Shown: piece after piece, positions 10,101-22,100 of the stretch
Layout of the letters: each line of letters opens with the position of its first letter
Position numbering within the stretch: position 1 is the first letter of the stretch
From: Trileptium ribeirensis
Taxonomy: Eukaryota > Nematoda > Enoplea > Enoplida > Thoracostomopsidae
NCBI GenBank assembly: GCA_030248225.1
Contig: JASANE010017412.1
Span: 37,382 to 101,381, forward strand
Direction: 5' to 3'
DNA: 64,000 bases
The notes under the pieces: generated by a model
What the model saw: only the letters and a program-made list of their open reading frames with translations
What the model was told of the DNA's origin: nothing
The model's database searches: none
Translations under genes and position numbers: made by a program

Positions 10101-13100
10101 AACAGTTTTATTAGAGTTCAGTTGCAAAATGCTGTGCGAAGTATTTTATCCTGCGAAGATTTTACAGGGTTAATTGTTGAGTTAAAATTTTGCTTTATTT
10201 GATTGCGAATGAAAATTCTAACTGTATATATACATATAAAAATGTTTGTCAGCGCCATAACTGAAGCAAACAGTATAGAAAATTTGGCTTATCTCTTTGC
10301 TTGGGCTGGAATTCAGGAAAGGCCCCAGCATATTTTCAGTTATGCCCGCATAATATTAAAAAATAGTGCAAATTTATTTTGTTTTAAGGTGGCGGAGTGA
10401 GTACAGTTACGCAGCTTCCACCATTGGATGCAATCCCAGAAGGATCTATCTTGGAAATAACTCCAGCGATAACAGCAGCTGCAATTACTGATGACGATTT
10501 CGTCGTGCAAGATCATGATCAGTGTGTACCTGTGGACGGCGGGCTACACGAATCATGCAATCATCATTCAATCCCTGAAGATTCCGATATTATACAAGGT
10601 TGGCTACAAATAACTTTACTTAACCGTATTAATCCAAAAGTTATCTAGCACTTCAAGAAAATCCTTACGCTGTCGTTAAACGAAAAAGCCAAATCTCAGC
10701 TTGTATGGCAGATCAAAATATATATCAATACTTGGCTTCCCCACAGAATCAAAACAGTATATGTGTATAAGGAGCCCAGGTTATGCAGATGAAAGCTGTG
10801 TCCCTAGGTTAATTGGGGTTTTCAAATGCATTTTATCGTTTTTCCACGGCAGCTACAATATGTGTATATTTCGTAGTTTATGTTATAAATCTATCGTTTT
10901 TCAACTGAAAAACTGCTCATTTTAGCAGACCGTGGTTTGGTTTATTATGCATAATCCAAGTAAATACGTACGGTAACATTATTTTTGTTATAACAGGTTT
11001 TTGTTAAAGTAACAACTATTTTTGATATTTCAAAGTGTGTGACGCCGTTTCAAATTTCAAGTACTGCGTGACGTGAAAACTATACGTGCTGCAAGTTTAA
11101 GTGGGTGTATCGGGTTCTTTGTTGGTCAGTCTTGGGTCAGCCAGGTGGGGTGAGTTCCCTGCTACAACGCCATTGGGTCGGTACTTCGCACCTTGGGTGG
11201 TAGCACCTACACTCTTAAGAGCATATATGGCGAAAACTTACCTGAGATAATCACCAAAATTCATGCGGCAGCTCGACAATCCTGGACAATCTTAGAACAA
11301 TTTCGTGGCGGGACCAGGCAATGTCTATATGTGCCACAGTGAGTATAATTGTCTATATTTTGACATTCAGTTGTTATTCGTTTAATGTACTTATGTCCTG
11401 GCTTCCCCACATTGGGGTTGTGTGGCGTCCTCCATTTTGTGGCTCTCCTTTCGAGTGGGCGCCTTGGTTAAAGCATCCTGGCAAAACTTCAACTCCCTTG
11501 CTTCAATGCGCTCTAGCAATATTTTTATTTCCCCGCAGTTAAAACACATGTCAGATGACACAAAAATTGACAATATTACTTTCAAAATCCCAGCCTGATG
11601 CTTGAAGATTGAGAACAGTGAAAGCAATATAAAAACATGATTTCAATTTCAATTATATACGTCTTCGTGGGGTTTATAATGCTATAAACTATGTTTGCAA
11701 TTTGCACTGAAAACATTTTTCATATTTTGCAGCCCATTTCTGAAATGTTGGTGCCTCAACCTTGGCACCCCTAGTTCCGAACCAGGTGCCCCCATTCATG
11801 GCAGCACTCAAAAATTTAGCAAATGGCGAATCCAGATTTAAACCGCGTATAATTTCGTATTCTGTTGGCATATCAAATATGGTGGCGGAAATTTTGCTTC
11901 GCTTGGTGTGTCTTTTGGGAGTAGAAACATTTGTATTACTTTGCACTCGAAGGTTGACATGTAAAACAACATCTTATGCAAGGGAATTTCGCCGCTGTAC
12001 CGTTGTTCGCTGAACACAGATTTCATTTTTGTATAGAAGAACTGAAATTAGTCCGTTTCATATTTCATACGTCATAATTTGAAAATGTTCGCGCACACAT
12101 TGGTGTTATAGTACACTGGCCGAATTGCATTCGCTAATTGCGTTACGGAACTGAAAAAAGTCGAAATTGGATACGGCTATTGAAATCCGATTTTTATTCT
12201 CTAACAACGTTTTGTACATGACGTCAAAAGAGGATGCTTGGCGTCGCATCATAAGTTTAATCTTGCATTATATATACCTTAAAAATATCAAAGTTCATTT
12301 TCATGACAAGGCATCGATCGAAGATAGGAAGCATATCGTCTGATAAACGCTGAAACATATATAGAGCATTCTCAGTGCCCTGTAGGCAATACATAAACTA
12401 AATACTAAAGACAGACTATATTCTAACAATCGGGTTCACTCACCCTAAACGCACTAAAAACATGAAAAGGTGTGAAATATTAGTGCTAGACTCTGTGGAT
12501 AGCCAAACCGTTGTACTTTGGGTACCGAAAAACCTATATATAGACCATAGGTGTAGAAGGTCGGATTAGGGGGTGGACTATCGGTGGAATAGACCCTCTT
12601 ATTTTGCCAGCTTACCCATTTTTGATGATTTTAGCAAATGATTTGCTGATTTTTGATAAAATTTTCCGCCGGCTTCGGCGGTAAGGGAGGGGGTGCGACG
12701 CTTAAGGTGTATCCGCTACCCCTCCCTATCGACACCTATGATATAGACCATTCTTGATGCTCTACTAAAGATAAACAGACCAAACAAATAAAAAACTCAG
12801 TGTATTTTAGAAATCGGGTTCGTTGATTGTTAAACCCTTGAAACCCCATGAAACTGTATAATATAGTTAAGCTGGAATGTAACAAAACCAACATATTCAG
12901 CGTGCGCGATAACTTAATAGATATTCGTTATAAGGTAGCAACACGCAACAACATCCCGAAATTTGAAAAATACTATTTCCGGAAAGGGATCGACGAGTCA
13001 TATTCGGACCCACAGCGGCCAGGGAGGTGGTCCCACAAAAGTCGTGATCAGCAAAGTGGTAGATCTCGGTGATCTAGTTCTGCGTGTTGTCTTGATTTTT

Positions 13101-16100
13101 CGATGCAAGTCTATGTTGTGAGATATTGATTGCAAAAAAACTGGTACCCGCCACATGGCCAAATTTGGCAGAAACCCTTAAATGCCAGTTTTTTGCCGAC
13201 GATGGGGTCAGGGTTGTTCGGGTTCAACTAAATGGCACATCATTTGCAGTGTTGCTATCGAATAAAAAGTTATGGAAATCTATCCTCCCGAAGATGAGTT
13301 ATGCGTGGTAGAAGCAGACAAAAGAAGTTTCCCGATTCTCCGTTCGCTTCTTCAGTGGAAGCTCTGTTCGCCCCGTTTCAAAAAGTTCTCTCTAGTCTCT
13401 TTACTTTGGTCTAAATTTTGGTATATTTAGGGTTTCGCAAGCTGATACCTATACAACCTTTGAACTATTTAATATAGCACCTAGAACCCAATCAATTATG
13501 TATTTTTCCAGGCACGTGGTCAGAACATTTTTTGAGTACATATTTTATCCGTGTGTGCACCGGTTTAGCTCAAATTGAACTTAACACGTACAGCATTAAC
13601 CTTAAATGTGAACGGTCTGCAAGATTACCATTTTAGGCTAAGATGTGGTTTCTTCCGTCCGCATCAACAGTACAACAGTTTGGAATATTTTTGAGCTGCC
13701 CAATACTCGTGGCTATAAAGTGGAGTTTTTGCTCAAATTTTGTGCAAACGTTTATAAGTTTTTCAGGTCCAGAATGGCCATAAAAAGAACCAGTGACCTG
13801 TTGTTAAGTTATAGGCAATAATTAATGCTTGTATAAAAATTTTAATTAAAAGTATACATAACTCTTTGTTGCGGTACTGCGTGAATTGCATCAAAATGAC
13901 CATCTTTACACTGTATACTGATCACTTTATACCCACACGTGAAGTTTCACTGTGGGCTAAAAATCATTTTGTTTCGTTCTAAGATATGTTAAGATGTGGC
14001 CGAAATTATAGACTAGCCAAGAAAGTCCATTTCATTTCCTGATGTTCTGTAACATTGAGGCGAAATTGCTTGTTTTGTGAAATTGATATGGTGCCGCCGC
14101 GTTGTAGTCCCCTGCTTCGGCGACCATTTTCGCCTAGGTTGGGAATTTTTTCCGCCGTACTACTAGTGTCTAGTAACATATTTGTATGTTTGGTTGTATA
14201 CTTATTTATTTTTAGGCGACTATTACGCAGGCTCCCAAAAACTGCACGATTACAATCTGCTGTCGGTGTCAGCGTCTTATTCTCCCACTGATGTCAGCGC
14301 CGGCATAGTACCACCTTCACCACAGTGGCTCTCGGCGGACGCTTCCAACGTCTCTTCAGAAGCAATGCGAGCTATACCTTTTCACCACCAAATTTGGCCT
14401 CAGTTATCTAGCACAGGTAGCCAAGAACAGTTAAATCCAGATTGCGACGATAGTTGCAACCTGATCGACGAATATGGTGCTATGGTTGAGCTTACCTTGG
14501 CGACAACCGAAGAGGGCACATGGCCGCCACCCAACGACCGCGATACTATAAACATTCCGCCTCTGCAACAACAGTTAACGGCTTCACGGTCACTGTATTT
14601 TCTTGGCGGCGATGACATAGAAGACGACGGTGCTGGGAGCGTAGTAGGTGCCAGCAATGCGCCGCTGTCATGTATCAGTGGTACTTCGCAGAATACCGAA
14701 ATGGGTGACGATACAGTGACAGTTATGAGCAGCGGCGGGTGCGCAACCACATTCTTAGATCACAACGCCGATATCGATGGTACATCAACCCCACTGACAT
14801 CGGCTCAACTTCCTACGGAACCTGGCGTAGAAAGCAATGCATTGTTCACCGTCGAAGGAGCAGCGGTTCCCTCAGCAGCATCGGCGGTAGCACCTCGACG
14901 ACATCACCTCGGAGTTCGACACAATTCGGAACCAATTTTGCTGCGTTCTGCTGCTGAGCGAATTAACGACGCCGCCGCCGCTGCTGCTGCTAGCCGTAGC
15001 CGTCATGGCAACATTGTCGCTCGCATTGCTCGTTATCGTAATCGCCATGGAGGTGGTCATCGGCAGCTTTATCACGGAGGACGCCAAGCGCATCACGATA
15101 TCATTCTAGACAGCCAGCAACGCCTGCTTCCACCACCGCCGAGACCGTTATACCACGACGACGATGATGACGATACCATAGCGCCATCAACAAGTCAATT
15201 TCGTAGGTTAGTATCTAACGCACTGGCGTGGATGACTAGTCATATTGCTGCGCCGCCGTCTTCGTCGTCACGTCATCAGCAGCCGCCACCGTCGGTCTGC
15301 TCATCAGTGGCTGAAGTTTATGATCAATCATCATCGCGCCGTCGACATCGTCGTCGGTACCGCGGAAATGGTACCGGACGTAGTGGCGACAATGAAAGAG
15401 CCATGACAACAGCTTTATCTGGTGCAGCTGCATTAACCGCACAAGATACGCTTATAGTGAGCGCCGCAAATGTATCTCCACGACCAAGTCGGTCACGTTC
15501 TTCGTTGTCGAGTAACAGTGGAAGCGCTCGTAGCAGCCGAAGTGGTGCCAGCTGTAGCGCAAGCTGCAATCTAAGCCGTAGCAGTCGTGCGAGCAGCAAC
15601 AGCAGCAACCGAAGCTGTAGCAACATTAGTGTTGCAAGCAACGACCATAGCGCTTGTTCTTCATCGCGTGCAGCTGCTCGGTCTCGTAATCTTTCGTCGG
15701 CTGCGTTGTCATCAGCATCGTCCGGCGACGATGACGGCAACAATGGCATAGGAGTTGAGGAGTTTCGCGGCGTCGCAAGCTCATTTACGTCAAGTAGAAA
15801 CGTCGCGCCATCATCGATTATGATGGCGAGTAGTATCGCTCGGAGTAGCCCGCCACGAGGGCTGTCGAATGCGCTTCGTAACGACAACAAATCCGAAATG
15901 CTACGTGCCAACACAGTAGCTTGTCGTGGTGCGCCGGCTCAACAACGTTTGGGTCGCACATCGACCTTTGATTTTTCACCTCGTTCAATGTCAGCTCGGT
16001 CGTCACGGTCATCCAATATGGATTCGGTGGCAGCAGCTTCAGTGATTTCAGCAGCCAATTTCGAGAACGGTCGTTTGAATACAAGTGGTGAGCGTAGCGC

Positions 16101-19100
16101 AGTGCGGTATGCACCATCAACAGCATCATCGCTATCTCAGCGTCGTCGTGATCACTGCTATGTTCACCACCGCACTAACACCCATTGTAACGGGGTTTTC
16201 GGGAAAAGCACTGCTGGTCTCCGACATGCTCCGCCAACCAAGGGCGATCGGATAGCTGCTGCACGCAAACGAAGTATTGACTCGGGTGTTACTGCTGCTT
16301 CAGCCCAATCAGCTATGTCAATGCTTGGAGTCGGTTGTGGCGAACGAAAATGTCATTCGTCCGCTAAAGTGTCGATGAAAGCAGCAAATACCAAGCCAAG
16401 TTTTGGAGCACGGCGCAGTGTCGACAATCGGAATGCCCGCCGGCAGAGAGCTGGAGTTGCAGCCGCAATGAAGTCAGCTGTTCCATCTTCGACACGTGGT
16501 GGCGCGGAATATTGTGGCGACGTTGGCGGAGATGATGTATTGTCGCTTGCATCGATGGCGTCGTCGTCACTCAGCGTAGCTACTGGACGGCGGCGGTATG
16601 CCGCCGCTGTTGCTGCTGCGGCAGCGGCGTCAGCCTTGGCTGAAAAGCGCCGCCAGCTTAACACTCGTATTCGCCAGAAGCTGACATCTACGAAGCCGCG
16701 ACAGGCGCGCTGCGAACATGGGAGACATGCGGGGGACATGGTATCTTTGATGATTCCAGCTGCTCCGGAGTCATCAGAAACGAGAAAATCAAATTTGCAG
16801 CAACAAAATAGGATACCCGTTGTCGCAGCAATGCCGGTTGTGATAGAAAGCAACGGTATAAGGCAAGAAAACCGTGCTGATTCTATCCCTGTGGCTACCA
16901 GTGATACAGCATCTGCCAAAAATAATAACACTGTACCCAAATCGATGGCTGAAAATGCAATCGAAATAGCTGCCCGTGCTGATGCTGAGCCTCCTCCGCC
17001 CTCAACAGCTTTGAGTAATCAAAATGCTGTCGCTTTGCGACGTAAAGAGTTGATGCACTTTATTCACGGCGTAAAGGTCAAAAAACAGACTCCGAACAAA
17101 AACGGCCTGCAACAAAAAGAATTGAGTGCCGCGGCATCTAGCAGCAGTAAGCAACAAAAAACAAAATCTGCAAAAGCGACTATACGCGCGATAGCAAAGT
17201 GTAATCGTATAACGAAGTGTCGGGGTCTAGATAGGAAGGGCAGTCCTGCTTCTTTAGCTTTAAACGACAAGCCTCAACATAATAATCCATTGATGGCTTC
17301 AACTAGTTCATCTAACGCCATGGTTACCGAGCTAGCATCGGTCACGCAAGTGGACCCAGGAGGTATTAATTTACCCGAAAGTGTGGAACCACGTCAACCA
17401 GATGTCAATCAGCACAATGGGACAGCCGTTGACACGGTCATCGATACCATGGCTACAAGTAATTTTATTTCCCATAAATCAGAAACCAATGATAATAGAG
17501 AAGCTAAAAAGAAAGTTTTTAAAGAAACGGAACCGACGTTGTTAAAACAACAGCCACGGCCATTAGCCACGACTATTGGTACCAAACGTGGCACAAGTGC
17601 CGTTTCGCTTCGACGTGTACCGAGTTGTGACGATAACAAGCCGATATCCGTAGCGGGAAATGCTGCTGCGGATAGTCATGTCGGCGACCTGGCCAACGGC
17701 CTCAAGTCGGGTGCTAATATCGATAGTAGTGCGGCGCCAGATGCTCTTCCGTATCCATGCAACGAATGTCCTTATTGTCGCCGTCTGACCCATCTTATAA
17801 CCGTGGCTGCTGCGGGTAACGAGGCAGCCTGGCGGTGCAGCGGTTGCCGCATTTGTGCAATTGTTAAACGGAGTCTCCGGATGCGACGACGACAACAACG
17901 GAGTTCGTCCGCAGCCAATAAGTCACAACTAGTTAATGGCGCAAAGTCCGCTGCTCAACTTGAGAGACATACAGTTGCAAAGGATGGCGGCTTATTAGAC
18001 AGTCGACCTAACGAAGTAGCTAGTACAGCAGCAGCACAAGCAGAGCAGCCCCGTGATGCAGGCTGCAATGGTGACGAACACCCGTTACAGCAGGCCAATG
18101 GCAGTTTGCATCCTGCTACCTTCAATCGCCAGACCACATTAGCGACTGAAATCGTTTGCGACAATAACCGCCACCGTGGGGGCAGCAGTCGTCGTCATCG
18201 CCATTGCCGCCACCATCATCACAGTCATCATCACCGCAATAAAAATTACGACCGACGACATCGGGAAGAGCGTCGCTCCGCCTTAGACGCCAACCTCCGC
18301 ACATCATCTCGACATGAAAACGGTAACGACGGTGGTGGTGAAGTCTTTGAGTTTGACGACGAGAGTGAGTTTCTTGGTGTAAACAACAGTGTTTACGATT
18401 TGGCTGGCCAAGGTAAACGAACGGCTTTTTCAAGCAACATGGCTGAAGCAGCGTCTGGAATTGGTGTCGCTGGCGGTGGAGTGCTGAGCGGGTTGTCGCA
18501 ATTTAGTCTCGCCTCTTCCGTAGCTTCACAGATTGGCGCGTTTTGTCCGCACTGTAGTCGTGCTTCGGGAAGTGGTGTGCTGTACAATCATTCATCGAAA
18601 TATATTCGTCACGGTCTTGAGAAATATGAGGAACCACAGCAGCAAAATGGCAGCCATCGTCATCGCCACAATCGCAGTAAAGCCGACTATTCGAGCGTAG
18701 AAGCCGGCAAAAGTAAAGAAAATATTGGCGGAACGACAGCCCCCGACAAGAGCAAACAACCTTCATCTAACTCCCGAATTAAAGCAACTCTATCGTCTGC
18801 AGCTGTTGTTCGTTCGGTTTCGCGTCTTGGTTTGGTAACGTCGACATCGCATATTAGCAATCGCAGTAGTCGTGCTGGTAGTGTGATGGGATCAATGGTT
18901 GCACTCACCGCCAATGCTGCGACAGGAGTGCCAGGGCAGTCAGAGACTATGACAACTCTAGATACTGCTATTTCTGGTCCCGCGGATGGATGCACTGGTG
19001 CGGCTACTTCGGTAATTGATACTGAATCGCATCAAGATGCCGCTCCACAGTCGTTATTGTCTGATCAAAGCAGTGCTATACTGAACGCTTCGTTGGCTAG

Positions 19101-22100
19101 TGGTTTAATATCAAGATGTCCGAGTGGATTTCCACTATTTATTCCTACTCCGGCGGCCACCATGCAGATGTCAGGTCCACAACATAGTTACCTTACGCTT
19201 AGTCGCCGGAGTAGTAGTCAGGCATCGTCGATGCTTTATATGAAGGATCTAGCTCCGCCGTTAAGCGTTGGTGAACGCAAGCGTTCGTCATCGCGCCATA
19301 TCTCCGCAGCAACATTCGATGAGTATGACGACGAAGCCGATGTTGATGAGTTGACGTCATATCATCAAGTGCCTGTCGTCATTGACGCCAACTGCCTTAG
19401 GAACGGCGAAACTTATCAACAAAGAAAGCTATCGCAGTCACAGCTTTTAACACCACTGCCGTCATCGGCATGTAGCGTTGTAGCCGGTGACGTCAACAGC
19501 AGCTGTGTCGAGCAGTATAAAATTGTGCCGGGTGCAAGCGGTTCAATGATTAGCGTTATAGGTAGTGGCGATGGCGGTGGGAATAATGTTGGCACTGCCT
19601 CGGTCGTGAGCGCAACTGTTGGAACGATGTGTCGAATTTGTCATATGGTGGCCGATGATGAAGAGCCTGTAATTTCACCGTGCAGATGTAGTGGAACTTT
19701 AAAGGTTAATTTGGTTTTACGCAACGTGTCCCTGTAGTCGAATGTGTATTATCTAAATTTTTTTGTGTTTTTATTTTTGTATGTGTGGTCCTATTGTATC
19801 GTAAATTTCAAAACTGCAGTGCACTTTTGCTCTGTTTATGTGTATTACTCCGACGATTTTTGGAGCTGTAACAGTGGGTATTAAGAACTTTAGTGGTGTT
19901 AAAGCACGGCACACAGAAACAAAGGGAAACACAATGGTGTTAGCGGATACAGCGCTTTGAAAATTATTCGATATCCAGTCATTGTGTATTTTGCCAAGTC
20001 AAATAGATTGTGTAAGCGTTTTTATTTTTTGTCTGGGAGTAAAAATGTCGATGTCCGTCCGTTCGTTCGTTCGGTCCGACGGATCTCAAGAACCACTGCA
20101 CCGATTTTAACAAACTTTTTTTTGTATGAAAGCCTATCATGTCAGAGTGTGCACCTGATATTTGGGATTAAAAAATTTTGAGTGGTTAATTAGTAATTAG
20201 CTAATTAGTTAAGCTTATGCAGCTAAAATAGAGAATTTTGCAATATTTGTGTTATTTATTGAAATAGAATCGTTTCGATCAAACCATTATAGGGTTTTTT
20301 GGTCGAAGAATTCAAATATAATATTTTTACCGAAGATAAAGCCCTATGCCCTGTGCATTGTAGTTATTTGAAGAACATAAAATTGAGTACATTCGTAATG
20401 CCACAGCCCAAGCTCCGCTCACATGTAGTTCCACTACCGACTAGTCTACTACGGTTTTATCACCTAAACACAAACATGCATACTATTAGAGTGGTATTCT
20501 ACCGTTTCTAAATCTTCAATTATGTTTTATATAGAAAAATGATTACTGAGTCAGAATAAGTAAACTGTGGGCGGACTGTATTACCTAAGCAGAACCTACT
20601 TAATAGATGCTGCGCTGAGCTCGTTGGGTTTAGTACCGTTGCTTTTGGCTATCCACTTCATGCGCCGCTAAACTTAAGATAACCATGCTGACCATTCAAT
20701 TTTGTTTTTGAAGAAGTTTGTTGCCAAACATTTTCAAGTCGCTAGTAAAAAAGCTAGTTTCTCTTCGCGAACATCAATTTTGCTCGCGAACAAAAATTTT
20801 GACAATTTTAATTAATAACTCCTTGTTCGCGTATACTAATAATTAATAAATAATAGGACCGTTTCGCCTATGATATCACAGTTACATTAAAACTGTTAGC
20901 GAACGAATAAAGACCAATTCCAAAGCTATAGAATGTCATTGAACTGTCATTTCCTGATTGTAAGTCTCAAAGCCTGGGCTAGTAATGAACATAATCTAAT
21001 TTCCTATTTGTTCCGTAACATTGGATGTAGATTCCACATCGGGTATTGCGCAATAGCTTGCTTAGTGGGACCATCTTAACTTAAGTCGCGCATCAAACCA
21101 TGAATAATAGATCCAACGAAACGGATAACTAAAATGGACTTAATGCATAGATATCAATCATTCTTAGTTGCGTATTAAATATTACAAACAAATTTTTGTG
21201 TTTCAAGTTAAGAGAATATTTTCATCTTTTTGTCGTCGACGTCTCTGAACACTGGGATGAATTCTACACTATTCGTCTATCACAGAGCTCACACATACGC
21301 TGTAAAACTTCAGCTAGTCAGAGCAATCTATAAAATTATAACAGCGAAATATATATTCAAATCTGAGAACAAAATATTGCGTTTGGCTACCTATTCCGTA
21401 GTTTAGTAGACGATGTTAGGAAAATACCGTTAATATGTTTAGTATGTAACTTACCGGTACATCCTCTGTTTATTTGTAAGCCAAACACTGCCACTATCCC
21501 AACAGCAATATATACACGATTCTGATACAAAATTGGTTGTTTCGTGCTCTTTTATTCAATTGCTAAAATGGTTATCCGTTAGATATTAGCCCTGCAGTTG
21601 TCCAAGGTCACTTCTTTTGTAAAAACTGTTTATACTGTCCATTTACTGATTATCATGTATGGCCTCTCCACAGAGGGGAAGGGGGATTGCCCTGATTTTC
21701 GAGCTCTCCCAGGATTTCGGCCGCTCTGCCCGCGTCATGGCCCAGGTAAGTTTTGGCTTCTCTCCAGGTTAACCACCTCAGTACTCCCAAGGTATTTTGG
21801 GGTGACGCAATAAGCGATCGCCCTAGCACAAAACGGTTATAACAAAACTCAATACAACACCTTATATTTCGACTATTTATGACAAGATCCTAAGCAAAAT
21901 GAAGTGCGCCTTGCAGAAATATACATTTTTAGTATTTTAGTAACATATTTGCAAAAAACAACGATATTATGAATGTTGCAAATGCACAAAAGATATAGCC
22001 CATCTATTTATGACCTGAAGGCGATTTTAGACTCTGCATTCACCTATTTTTTGTTGAATTTATGTTTGATATTACCTAGACTAAACCCAACGGTAATTAA

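Larger units (their letters stand above)
7186..10388 (+). other. Intron 1 of the MARCH gene
   Basis: A 3.2-kb GT..AG intron. It contains a degenerate hAT MITE (7772-7981) and a complete 1.1-kb hAT element (8674-9750). The remainder is AT-rich with no gene seen. Confidence 0.75.

Noticed and set aside
11100..11220. Possible 5S rRNA-like sequence (GGGTCGGTACTTCGCACC)
   Set aside because: Only a short resemblance; the remaining 5S promoter and stem sequences are missing.
14182..14215. ATG at 14182 as the start of a separate 1851-residue protein
   Set aside because: The first 34 bases are the intron 2 polypyrimidine tract and acceptor, and the phase fits exon 2. The far end of the open frame (19705-19737) is intron 3 read-through.
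14400..18995. Many minus-strand frames opposite exon 3 (for example 15324-15914, 16353-16940)
   Set aside because: They mirror the low-complexity + strand codons, having Leu/Ala/Arg runs, and have no independent support.
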